NCBI GenBank assembly: GCA_949987565.1
Contig: OX465103.1
Coordinates: forward strand, 6,887,384-6,951,383
Direction: 5' to 3'
Origin: Luidia sarsii
Taxonomy: Eukaryota; Echinodermata; Asteroidea; Paxillosida; Luidiidae
Length of the DNA: 64,000 bases
A program made the translations under genes and the position numbers. The notes beneath the pieces were generated by a model. It searched no databases. It saw only the letters and a program-made list of their open reading frames with translations, and was not told the DNA's origin. This document shows positions 44,481 to 55,298 of the stretch, in pieces (position 1 is the stretch's first letter; each line of letters begins with the position of its first letter).

Positions 44481-46179
44481 TGGCTCGACCTTCAGAGCTA
44501 CGCTCCATCTTACAAGAGTTGATTTACTTGGTGTTGTGACAAACTTCCAATTTGGACTCCTACCATATACAGACCGTCAAATCCTATCTGTAAATTGCCT
44601 TGTCTCCGGGCGAACCTTAAAAATGCACCGTCATATCATCTTATTCCCGAGGGCAGCTGACTTGACGCCCGAGTTCTTTACCTTACCTCTCCCCTTAAAA
44701 AACCTTTCTTTGAGATGTTGCCACAAACAGATTTACCTGATCTTAATCTTGTGCTTCAGTTTGAAATTATAAATTCTATACTCTGAGCATTCTGCTGATT
44801 GCTCCCCAATGAAAGAAAAAGAAAGTACTTTCTTGATTACCGGATAAAGTCAACTCTGTTTTATTGTTTAAGTATATCAGTGCCATGTCAACACAAATAA
44901 ATGCTTTAAAAAAAGAAGAAGAGAAAAACGGATGAAGAGCTGTTGATTTATCTTAAGATGTTACATGATGAATGGATGTTGTCCTTGCTGACTTAAAAGA
45001 GGGATATGTGCTCATCCGTTTCCAAGGACATACCAAGCCAGTCTTCTACCGTTGTTTAATACCTTGCCACAATCTTCGCATGTACAAACCTCCTACCCAC
45101 TTTAAATTTGGCAAAGGAATGTAACTGTAAGCCAGGATTCTTTATCAAATAACGGCTTCACATGTGCGCCCGTATTACCCCCATCAGGGCAAATACTGAT
45201 CGTAAACACATTGGATTAGCGCTGTCTCTCTCTTCACCCTTTCTCGAGCAATTTTACCGAACATGGATATTTATTTATTGTTGGGATTTGTTGCCACCGA
45301 CTCCCGGAGTTGAGTGGTGGAGCCGGGCCCCACACTGTGTGGTATCGACCGGTGTTCGGAGCACAGAGCTCCCAGCTACTACACCAGAAGGGACGGCCTC
45401 GGTGTAGCACAGACCACGCGGTGAACGCGTGGTTTCTAGAGTCGAGGCAAGGTCCCCATGGCAGGAGTTTTATAATGGCACGGTTATGATCGATAGCCTC
45501 TTCAATAGGAATAATGGCTTGTGTATGTCGGCACCGTACCGCTGCCGGTATTTTGCGCCTCTTGTCTATTGTTGCCTCGCACAAAAAAGTGTCAACAGTA
45601 ACCTTCGACACTGAAGAAAAATGACGAGGGTGACTTGCATATGTGGCCCGGCACAGCGACGTGAGGAATATCCCACCAAAACACTTTTCCAGTAGACAAC
45701 GCCTGAAGTCAAAGTATCTTCTCAATTCGATTAAAAATCAATTTTGTGTGTGTGGTATTTTCGGAAAGTTAATGTATTGGAGAATATTATGTCCAAAGGA
45801 TTTTTCCGAAATCCGTCTCTAAAAGTTGAAAAAACGAGGATTTCGGGGAGTGTTTGTGTACTGTTTTTAATGAAAATATAAAGTTCCTGCATTTTTGAAT
45901 GGCCACTTTCGAGGAGTTAGACTGGTGGTGTTATATTGTGTCTGGAGCCAAATGAACGAACGAAGTCTCCTTGTACTATTTACAACAAAGTTCGTACGGA
46001 AATAAATTTGATATCATTCGAAAGCTAATGGTATACTCTTTCACATCATTAGAAAATCTCAAAATCTCAAAAGTGGGGGTTATTCCTCATTATGCTATGC
46101 CAGGTCACATATAACTGAACGATCAGGAGAGGGTTGTATAGCATGCAACATGTTAAAATATGTATAGAATTCTTTAATA

Positions 46180-46555
46180 AGGTACGGGAAAACACTACAC
46201 TCGTCTCCTGAAGACGAACAGAGCGTACTGTTCGAAACGTCGAGTTCCTCCGGTTCTTTTCTGAACCACACATACTCACAAAAGAGAACTTTGCATGGTG
46301 TTACCGCAAACCTATTACTGTACTCTATTCTCACCATGAAAACCTTCAAATCTCTTCTCTTTTTTAAGCCCAAAATCTCAAAAGTTAGAGGGCCTGACGT
46401 TTCGATCCCAGCAGGAGCTTTCCCAAAGACACAATTTTGCCTTTGAGAAAGGTCCTGCTATAGGATCGAAACGTCAGGCCCTCTATACCTTTTTGAGATT
46501 TATGTATTGCAGGCCATTTTTAGCCAATGAGCAATTTGCAAAACTTTTTCTTATG
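46180..46555. mobile_element. Family B element followed by a family A fold-back
   Basis: 46195-46345: CCTGAAGACGAACAGAGC, CGAAACGTCGAGTTCC, GCATGGTGTTACCGCAAACC. 46375-46555: TTAGAGGGCCTGACGTTTCG inverted to CGAAACGTCAGGCCCTCTA, then AATGAGCAATTTGCAAAAC. Side by side they show the shared CGAAACGTC core. Confidence 0.85.
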
Positions 46556-46906
46556 TATTTACTTTCTGAAAAATATCAGACATGATTTCTGCGATTGTTA
46601 TTCAACAATAATGTATAATCATGATGTGTTCGTGTTTTTGCATAATTACTTGTTTTATTTTATTGTTTGATAATTTTTTTCTTCACAAAAACCTTTGGTT
46701 GAACCCACGAGAGATTACCAGTCCCAAGAGCTGGGTTTCTCTGAAAGTAAATAAGCCGTGGGGGTGATTTAACACTTGTCATTTTGTGGAATTAGTGTCG
46801 TATTTTTCCCTCGTTCGGACAAGTGTAAAGACAACGTGGGGTCTGGATTTTCCCAGACCCCAATTATACAGGTTTCTGCCTTCAGGTTATTTACAGTTAA
46901 CGGAGT

Positions 46907-46914
46907 TGACGTCA
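46907..46914. promoter_or_regulatory. Consensus cAMP response element TGACGTCA
   Basis: A perfect palindromic CRE about 390 bases upstream of the TATA-like box at 47293. CREB/ATF proteins bind this site. Use here is inferred. Confidence 0.4.
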
Positions 46915-47063
46915 TAAAAGAACCTTTAGAATTTCAGCAGACCGTTTCCCCATTGTCGTCAGTTCCCCCAGTGTCTGGGCGAGTAAGTTGCTGCGACTGT
47001 TATTGTGTCCCGTGGAACTTTCCGAAGTTTTGCCGGCGTGTCCTCGGAATAACCCTTAGGGTA

Positions 47064-47078
47064 GCCAATGGATTGGCC
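47064..47078. promoter_or_regulatory. Facing CCAAT boxes (GCCAATGGATTGGCC)
   Basis: A CCAAT and its inverse ATTGG within 15 bases, near a run of G at 47103-47130. A further ATTGG occurs at 47191-47195. NF-Y type sites are typical of core promoters. Confidence 0.45.
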
Positions 47079-47250
47079 TCGTCCGCGTGGAGTTATGTAA
47101 AGGTGGGGGGGGGGGAGGGGGTAGGGGTATGTCTGTGTACCGTCTGATCCATAGCGAGGTTCGTCAAATCGCCAGAGAGTGCCTGTTTGATTGGCGAGTG
47201 CGTGAGAGCTCTCGAACGGGCCAGCGGTCGGCCCACTTGTCTGCGGCAAT

Positions 47251-47256
47251 CACGTG
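47251..47256. promoter_or_regulatory. E-box CACGTG
   Basis: Palindromic E-box in the context AATCACGTGATG, 37 bases before the TATA-like box. Confidence 0.4.
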
Positions 47257-47292
47257 ATGGCATTCCGAACCGAATCAAAGGCTTTAGTTAGA

Positions 47293-47300
47293 TATATAAT
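47293..47300 (+). promoter_or_regulatory. TATA-like box TATATAAT
   Basis: The only good TATA match just upstream of the intronless ORF. It would place a transcription start near 47325 and a 5' UTR of about 280 nt before the ATG at 47602. Confidence 0.5.
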
Positions 47301-47601
47301 ACCTCTCTGCTGCTAAGCGGCCTCTGTGTAGCAGGCCCTTCCGTTCCCGTCATCAGGGACTGAGGTCTTTAGTGACTGAAGGGTCCTGTGGGTTTTTTCC
47401 CCCTGCATTGCGTCGGGGTTCTTTTGGCTGCCGTTTTGTGGCGGTTTGTTTCTTGGCACAGCCGGGACTCGTTCGACAAGCGGAGTGCGTAGGATGACTT
47501 TCGTGATCTGTGCCGACGTGCCGGTGCTACATCGGCGTTCTCTACCGGACGGACGGACGTCCTAGCAGTAGCCGCTGGTTGGAGTCCGGGATTATTAAGT
47601 G

Positions 47602-48294
47602 ATGCATCTATCTCGGAGGCAGCGCCTCGGCAAGGAGGAGGAAGCCCCCCGTCAGGCCAAGCCCCAAGCTCCCCGGCGGACGCGCACCCAGCCGAAGGTA
47701 GGCGGGGAGAATGCCGCCGGCACCACTAAACCGGAGAACCCGCGACCCAAGAGGTTCCGCGTCCGGAACCCGTCGCTCTCGTCGACGGAGGAGCGGAGAG
47801 GTGCGGCCCCTCGCCTGTCGACGACGGCGACCGCCGGGTCGGCGGATCAGGAGAGCTGCATCGCTCTGCTCTCCCCATCCCGACCGGCCGCGGCCGGCTC
47901 GAGAGCCGCCGAGTGGAGCACCGGCGTCTCCCGGTCCGGCTCCCTGCCGTCACTCTTCTCCGGCCGCGCCAGTCCGCGGATCGCCCGGAACAAGACCTTC
48001 GTCTTCATGTACGACGAGGAGGAGAGGAAGAGCCGTGCCGTCAAGCAGCCGGACGAGCTGAACATCGGCCTGCCGGTTCTGGTGCAATACGACCTCGCCG
48101 AGGAAGACACGAACTGGACTCGAGCCCACGACTCATCGAAAAGCCAGGAATTAGTAGGGGCTGGCTTACTGGAGTCTCTACGCGATGCGAACTACTCCTC
48201 ACCGACTGTGGATCTCCTCCAGAAATGGGACAAGAACGAGAAGCGGAATAAAGGAATGCACGTCATGAAATGGCTCGTTCAAGTTCAGAGCTGA
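47602..48294 (+). CDS. Intronless basic protein of unknown function, 230 aa
   Basis: ATG at 47602 (MHLSRRQRLG), stop TGA at 48292-48294. The gene is GC-rich against AT-rich surroundings and preceded by a compact promoter cluster. The N-terminal half is Arg/Pro/Ala-rich and likely disordered (RQAKPQAPRRTRTQPK, RPKRFRVRNPSLSS). A Ser-rich middle has SRSGSLPSLFSGRASPRIAR. The C-terminal third looks folded: NKTFVFMYDEEERKSRAVK, LNIGLPVLVQYDLAEED and a helical end DLLQKWDKNEKRNKG. Basic patches suggest nuclear location. No family is recognised. The intronless layout with CRE, CCAAT, E-box and TATA resembles inducible regulatory genes; that is inference. It could also be a retrocopy of an unknown gene. 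Confidence 0.65.
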   Translation: MHLSRRQRLGKEEEAPRQAKPQAPRRTRTQPKVGGENAAGTTKPENPRPKRFRVRNPSLSSTEERRGAAPRLSTTATAGSADQESCIALLSPSRPAAAGSRAAEWSTGVSRSGSLPSLFSGRASPRIARNKTFVFMYDEEERKSRAVKQPDELNIGLPVLVQYDLAEEDTNWTRAHDSSKSQELVGAGLLESLRDANYSSPTVDLLQKWDKNEKRNKGMHVMKWLVQVQS

Positions 48295-49078
48295 CCGGAA
48301 AACTGGAAGACAACTGCAGTTTATGAAATCGGGATCTTTACTAACACAGGGAGGAGCGAGAGAAAAATATCGAATCTCTTGAAAGAATCCCTTAAATTTC
48401 TCCATATCAATATCTTTGTCTAAATCCTACGAATTGTGAAAATCAAAGCTTATTGGCACCCATTTTGGTTTAATACCTCACTACAAAAGTCTCGGGAAAA
48501 AGAACTAAACCCAAATTGAACCACCAATTGTAATGAAGACAGCAGAATCCATGGTCTGGTACAATCACTTGCCGAAAATATTGGACTTAACAGTTTTCCA
48601 AAAAAGTCATGATTTTCTGGCGCGTATGTAGAAATAGTGAAGTGCATGTTCTGTACACATAACACTAGTACTGGTGTCACTGCTAACCGTCGTCCGGTTG
48701 ACAAAAATAATAATACGCGTCACAAAATCATGATTTGGGGAATACTGCAAGTCCAATTTTTTGGGCAAGTGGTTGTGCCAGACAGTGTCTTTTCTCTACA
48801 TAATTGGTCTATTGTGGATTTAGAGTTTTTTCCACTCTTTTACGGTGAGGGTATTACACCAAAGTCTTTCCTAAAGCTTTCCCAAAAGTGTTTGCAATTG
48901 TAAAATAACCCTTTGAAGCCCGATGTTGTGTGAAAACCAATTTAAATTCTGCACTCCTTTGGAAATGATGTGTTCATCCTATTACTGTTTTTGTTTGTTT
49001 TTATGCAAAATCGCCTAAAACAAGGCTGAAAAACCACTCGAGGTTAAGGGCTAGAGAAAGAAGGAGATAGAGAGGGAC

Positions 49079-49273
49079 TCAGCTAGAAGACGAGATAGTG
49101 ATTGTCCCGAAATTCCTTTTAAAAAGGGCAAGCTCGTAGGCAGAGGGAAAACATGAACCAGGAAGGGAATTCCAGATGGAGGCAGAACGAGGGAAAAAGA
49201 TGATCCAATACCTCTCTATTAAGTGAGAAAACGTTTGTGTGCCAAATTTCGCTATTTCTATGAAACACTCCAA
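49079..49273 (-). pseudogene. Non-LTR retrotransposon ORF C-terminal fragment
   Basis: The minus-strand frame reads YWIIFFPRSASIWNSLPGSC then ALFKRNFG. The FFPR...WNSLP...FK..L pattern is typical of the end of LINE reverse-transcriptase proteins. Confidence 0.65.
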
Positions 49274-49414
49274 AAATAATTATACTATTGGATTTCCTTC
49301 TGTAGGAGGAATATTGTTTGATTGTTTTTATAATTATAATAATTAATTATGCTTCCTGTGTTGTGTGTGGCATGGTTATTATCATGCGAAATGAGTTCTT
49401 GAATCTTAAAGAAA

Positions 49415-50140
49415 AATTAAAGGGACTGACGTTTCGGGCCAAGGAGTTCCTTTTCGGAAAAGGTCCTGCTCGGAAGAAAACGCCATGCCCTTAATTTATT
49501 TTGAGATTTGCATATTTTGCTCATTTTTATAGTCAGTCAGCAGTTTGTAACATGAGTCATGTACTTAGGTTTATTTCATTTCCACAACATCAATCTACAA
49601 CGTAGAATCAAATCACAGAATGTACCACACAAAAAAACTATGAATGTTCACACCCACATTGATGCATAAGTAATAGGTAATTACATTTTGGGAGTAGGTT
49701 TGCGATGACACCATGCAAGTTCTCTTTTGTGAGTGTGTTTGGTCTTGAACAGAACCACACATACTCACAACAGAATTTTGCAAGGCGTCACTGCAAACCT
49801 ATATTACTCCTGCTATTCTCATTATGAAAACCTTCAAATCTAAAGGTGATACTGCAAAGGGACCCATTTGATAGGCCCCATTGCAACACGTGCACAGAGC
49901 TGGGTAAAAATGGACGCCCATGTAGTCTAGACCGTAAATGGCACGACGAGAGCTCAATGCGTGTGACTCAATAGAAAACAATACCTAATATCAAAATGTA
50001 ATATTCTTCTCAACAGTTAGGGGGCCTGACTTTTAGATCCTAGCAGGACCTTTCTCAAAGGTCCTGCTAGGATCGAAATGTCAGGCCCTCATGCAATAGC
50101 AGGTCATCTTAGTCAGTGAGCAGTTTGCAAATATTTTTGG
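49415..50140. mobile_element. Cluster of family A and family B elements
   Basis: 49415-49555 is family A (GGGACTGACGTTTCGGGCC, AGTCAGTCAGCAGTTTG). 49690-49835 is family B (GTAGGTTTGCGATGACACCA, GAACCACACATACTCAC). 50010-50140 is a compact family A fold-back (GGGGGCCTGACTTTTAGATC, GATCGAAATGTCAGGCCC). Confidence 0.8.
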
Positions 50141-52179
50141 TATTTACTTCAAATATTCTACATACAATCTGCAAAAGCTTTCTACAATTTTGTAACATTA
50201 CAGCCAAGCAATCTTCTCCGCACATATAATAAACAACATTACAAAGCAGACAAAAATATTCAATATACATTTATCCATTCTTGGATCGTAAAACTTAGCA
50301 ATACGAAATTGTTGATACGAATTTCGGAGAGCAAACTAAATTTGCCAAAAAATATTAACTTCTCAGATTTGATCAACTCTATTGTAGGAGACAGATGTAT
50401 ATTATTTGCGTGAGTAATTTTAACCAAGAGAGACCGACCTTTAGACTATGTTTGTATAGCTGTCGAGCCTATCAAAGAATATTCTATGAAATCTTTAAAT
50501 AAATCCTTTATCATATCCTTTAATAAATGACTTTTTAAAAGCTAATGCAAAGTTTGTGTAAGTTTATAAACAGATTATCATGTGATAATAATAGTGTGCC
50601 CTTTGTTAATGCTGTATAAAACCCATTGCCGTCCGCTAATTTCAATATTTACCATCACCCTAGCTTGCCCTTCGGTGAATTTTTAAACGATTACCGATGA
50701 CGAAAGGGGATTCTGTTTTGTATGGTTGCAGTTGAAATAAAATAAATGACAATCATAGCTTCGCAATGGCGAAATTATATCACACAGACGCGTTGTGTCG
50801 CTGTTCTTCATTATTATAATCTATGCCTGTCAAATTGTTGCGTTTTACGGTGAACTAATTTGTTCGTAGTACTGTAGTGCAAGTGTGTGTAAACATTGCA
50901 GTGCATTGGGAAAGGACATCCACTTACGTCATAACAATAATGCAGGCCACAATTAATAGCTACAACAATCTATTTTCTGCGTCACGGTCATGTGCCTTTT
51001 CAGTTTTTTTCCAAATTGTTATTCCGTTGGTTTGTGTGTAACTATGGCCAATTCTTCTTAGTCCTTTGTGTAAGGAAAGCTATATACACATGTAGATTGT
51101 ATACCAAGTTGGCCAATGTTGGTGATTTAAATCTCTCCTTATTCCTCCATGTTTAAATGTAACTAGTCGTTCACATTCTTGATCCCCCCCCCCGCCGCGT
51201 TATGCTGTTCCTGACTATAGAGGGCGCGCTGTCATTCGGCTAACCACTCACAAGCTGCACGTGTTATTGCTGTGTTTCGAAATACCGCTGTACGTTCTTG
51301 CTCATCAAAACAAGACAGAATTACCGGGTTTGTTGAGGCTTTCTGCTCCTCCAGATTCTACTTCGGCTCTCCATGAGGCAGGGCCATGTAAGTCGACTCG
51401 ATTTTTCTTCCTGATTTCCCCTCCAAATAGAGATTTTGAGTTTTGTAAATGCTTAGTCGTTTGCCAGTCTTCATATCACAGCTTGGCTAGTGTTCAAACC
51501 TCAGTCTCAGCCTTCGTGTCCGATATTGGCAATCTGAAAGTTATGTTTGTGGTCCTTGGCTGATGTTTAAAGCTTCAGTGGCTTGTCAAAAGAAATTGAG
51601 AATTTTCTTCGAAGGCAGAGCGAAAAGTAAAAGTGACCATGTCTGCTAATTCAACGGCTGACACGAAGACTAGCTGGAGCAGGAGACTACGCCCTTTGGT
51701 TTGATAACGGTACGTGCATTTATTATGCAGCACGATTTGATGCAGAACTAAGACACGTGTAGCGCTACACAAACCCTACACAACTGGTATCCTGCTGGGG
51801 CATGTATTGCAATGGTATTTCTGGGTTACCAATGAATAGTCGGGCTTCCAAATCACGGCACGACTATACAGTAACGTAAGCCAGATGAATTTATTTGCCA
51901 AAGGTCACTTCGAGTGCCTATTATCAGTCTTCTCAACCACAATAAAGATAGTCTCTTCAGTCTTAAAATCCAGCAACACTGAAAAGAAGTAAAGAACATA
52001 ATGTACGTAACTGTTTTGAGTTATTCGCAGATTTAGAGGGCGCTTTTCACGCATGGGACGTCACCTTATTTTGCCACCTGACTTACACATAACTCGCAGA
52101 AATGGGTGCAAGATGTTGCATTTAGCATACTATAAAAAAAAACCAGTCAAACAAATAAAGGAACACAAATAAAGGAAAA

Positions 52180-52440
52180 ACTGACTGGAAACTTTTTAAC
52201 AAATTGAAAATTGACAAAGAAACTTTTTACTGGATCGGGGACTTGAACCCGAGACCTCTGGTTTTGTGTACCAGTGCTCTTCCATAATTATGGGCTATCC
52301 AGCCCTTAGATGGTGGCCTTCCCAAGTAGTCAACTATTTTTTTGCTGGGTTGTGAGCACCATGCAGTCATAGAAGCATTCAACCATTAAATGCCGTATAA
52401 TTATCTCCGGGAATCACGCCCTCACCGTTTTCCCAAAAAA
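52180..52440 (-). mobile_element. SINE-1 copy, reversed
   Basis: AAAAACTGACTGGAAAC, GGGACTTGAACCCGAGACC, GGCTATCCAGCCCTTAGATG and body AAGCATTCAACCATTAAATG. Confidence 0.8.
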
Positions 52441-52552
52441 TAAATTGCCCGATCCTAGATCAATTAATTGAAGGTTGTTTGGGCGGGGCAAGTCGGAAGT
52501 CGTGGGTGTTGCGCTGAATGAAGCCTAGGCCATCAACCCCACCTATATGCAC

Positions 52553-52581
52553 GGTGGGACTAGCTATAAGCTAGTCCCACC
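52553..52581. repeat. Hairpin with 13-bp perfect arms and 3-bp loop
   Basis: GGTGGGACTAGCT / AGCTAGTCCCACC around ATA. There is no T-run and no gene before it, so a terminator role is not suggested. Confidence 0.8.
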
Positions 52582-53214
52582 AAAGTCGCGTGGGAAAGTC
52601 CTTGACATCCATCGGTATAACGGTGCGCCATCCTTGTATAGCAAGAACTCTGTTTATAACTTCTATGTGGCAAAAAACCCACCTTGAATTCTACCTCTAG
52701 TGAAAAAAAATATTAGAAATATCATTATAATGTACCTTATATTTAACACTTCAATTTGCGACAGATTCTTCCCATAGATTTTCCCGTTTTTGAGTTATTT
52801 CAAAATACCAGTTTCGTGAAAACCTTGTGGAGACCTATACACCTTCACGATTGCCATGTGAAGACCTATTCATCAACCTATTAGACTACAGTAGTTCTAC
52901 ACAATGCACTAGATTCGCGCCCCATCGACCGTCAATGCAATGCATTCTCACCGCCACAAACCATTATTCTGACGACCAATCATTGACGTATAAAAATAGA
53001 AGCTGCGTCAATTATTATACTTCCCGAGTTCCTGTCACAAAATGAGACAGACAGCCTGGGACAAAAGCACTCTCAAAGGGTGTGTTTGTTTTGTCCAAGA
53101 AGACATTAACAAAGTTACACTGTGTGAAATCTTCAGTACAACGGTTCCTCTGAGTCACTTTGAAATACGTCGGCAAGCGTGTTTGCAAGAGTTAGCTAGG
53201 GAGGAGGTAACATG

Positions 53215-53650
53215 CAGGCAAACAAGCAAGCAAGCAACAAACAGACAGACAAACACCATAACAAACACACAAACAAACAAACATACACCCCAACGAACAA
53301 ACATATAGACAGACAGAGATACAGACATATAGACGGAGAGACAGACAGAGAGACAGACAGACAGACAGACACACAGAGACAGACAAACAGACAGACAGAG
53401 AGACAGAAATAGAGACAAACAGACGGAAAGAGAGACATACAGAGAGACAAACATAGAGACAGACAGACAGACAGACTGACAGAAAGACAGACAGACAGAC
53501 AGACAGAGCAGACAGGCAGATAGACGGACAGAAAGACAGAGAGACTGACGGACAAAGAGACAGAGAGACACAAAGAGAAACATACAGAGAGACAGGGAGA
53601 GACAGACAGAGAGACAGACAGAGAGCCAGGCAGACAGACAGACAGATAAA
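53215..53650. repeat. (CAGA)n-type microsatellite
   Basis: CAGACAGACAGA and AGAGAGACAGAC blocks, preceded by CAAACAAACA-type repeats at 53215-53300. It produces the long false minus-strand frames rich in SVCLSVCLSV. Confidence 0.95.
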
Positions 53651-55298
53651 CGTTCAAACCAGCGAAAATGATGAGTTAGCAAGAAAATAAAATGCGAAAA
53701 ATTAGCATGAGCAATAATGGAGAATGTGAAAACATGTAGAAGTCAGAAAAATCAAATGAAAACATCAAGGGTGTTGTATTTTCATTTAATAAAAGCCCGT
53801 GCGTTGTTGGGTGATTTTGCGGGTGCAACTTCCCCACAATGTCAACTTTATGTACGCTGCACTGAACGACAGAGGTATGAACATTTTTTTCCCACACGAC
53901 TGATGATCTGAATAGGTCATTTTTAAACGAACCATTTTATGGTATGGACGCTCCCATGCACTGAGCAGTCTTGATTCGAGTCGTCTTGCGCGTGGTTTTA
54001 ATTTCATGTGTACAGCTAAGACTCAACTTCTCCGTTACAACAAAAAGCCAGCACTTTTCATATCCTTTTATGTCCTTTTTCATGTTTTTATTGCTTATGT
54101 TGCTTATGTTTTGTATTGTTTTTATTTCTTATGTTTTGTATTGTTTTTATTGCTTATGTTTTGTATTGTTTTTATTTCTCATGTTTTTTTAATGTTTCCA
54201 AACTTTAATTAGTTGAAGCATGAAATCAGTGCAGCAACAATTCCTGAGCAAGATTCATAAACAAATGCAAGCAACTGTCTGACAGTTTTAAATTGTACAC
54301 AAATCTAAGCAATAAATCGTAACTATATGCGCATACTAATTGGCATGTAACACCAGATAGGTATGTCCGCTATGGACAAATATTGTGTGAAAATGTATGC
54401 AAGACAACAGGGGGGAAAGTCATGAAGCGAGAATCTAAAATAATGTATGTAGCGGTCACGATGTAGTACAAAAAAGGGGGACGGTGGGGCCTCCGATCGG
54501 GCCCCCAGTGCAGATAGCGTTAATTCGAAGTGCCCATGTAGTTAGCCAATTATATAATGATATGTATTTTTATACCCATATACATGACATAGGCAGATAC
54601 GTACAATTTTGTATCCGCCGGTAATGTCATCCTGACGAGAAGGTTTTGAGCTTCGAAAGAAAAGAGGGCGAATCATTGAAACAAAAACCAGGAAATTGGA
54701 ACTTCAGTCGGTCATCAGACAGTTAATAACTGTACCCCCTCCCTCTAATATGCAGCGCCACGAAACAAGACTAGTCACTTTTGGGTGGCGTTCAACTTGG
54801 CAATGAGGACAATGGTGTACGTATTTTCCCCCTTTCCATTCGAGTCAACAGATCAATATTGAGTTTCCACAACACTGACACTCAATGGTGAAGTCAACGA
54901 TGTGTGAAGACCCCGATTCGCTGATCGTGGGAATCGTTTTGTACCATTGTCAAGTCAATATCGGATCTGGTGTAGACGCCACGTTACTCTCATGATATAG
55001 CACTCTCCGATTGCTGGCTCGTAAATGTGCAGTTCTGTCTCACGAAACGAACAAACTTTAATTATTTTTCAGTGATATTTAGAGTTTACCCCATGCATGC
55101 TGACGGACGATTTTGATTTCAGTCGACGTGAGACCAGCGTTTACTTGTAAATCAATTGTTCAGTGCGTCTATCTGTGTCAGGAGTTCCTTGATTTATGTC
55201 TTTTTGTCGGCCACCGGAGATATATACAAGAACTGTCTTCTGCGTATATCTCTGATATTGTGACGCTTTGGTGTGGTTGATCTATACCATCAATAGTT

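Larger units (their letters stand above)
42524..47601. other. Repeat-rich intergenic region between GNL3 and the intronless gene at 47602
   Basis: Family A pieces lie at 42670-42725 and 43945-44030. A two-copy tandem of about 70 bp is at 43630-43750 (AGAAAATGACCAAGAGCC, CACCCACGAAAGCAG). Family B lies at 44260-44480 and 46180-46345, with family A at 46375-46555. 45160-45730 is GC-richer, with a short palindrome CCACGCG/CGCGTGG near 45414-45432 and an unexplained 163-codon minus-strand frame. The last 700 bases hold promoter motifs. Confidence 0.5.
48295..55298. other. Seven kilobases without a recognised gene
   Basis: Contains a LINE remnant (49079-49273), family A copies (49415-49555, 50010-50140), a family B copy (49690-49835), a SINE-1 copy (52180-52440), a hairpin at 52553-52581 and the CAGA tract. 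A TATTCCTCCATG single arm is at 51136-51151. Open frames at 51261-51563 and 52827-53045 have no support. The upstream sequence of the Ig gene should be at the right end, with no clear TATA box. Confidence 0.5.

Noticed and set aside
45234..45725. 163-codon minus-strand open frame in a GC-richer patch
   Set aside because: No recognisable domain, no convincing splice sites and composition consistent with chance; left as unexplained intergenic sequence.
53155..53682. Long minus-strand open frames of 150-175 codons rich in Cys, Leu, Ser and Val
   Set aside because: They are translations of the (CAGA)n microsatellite and its flanks in more than one frame.
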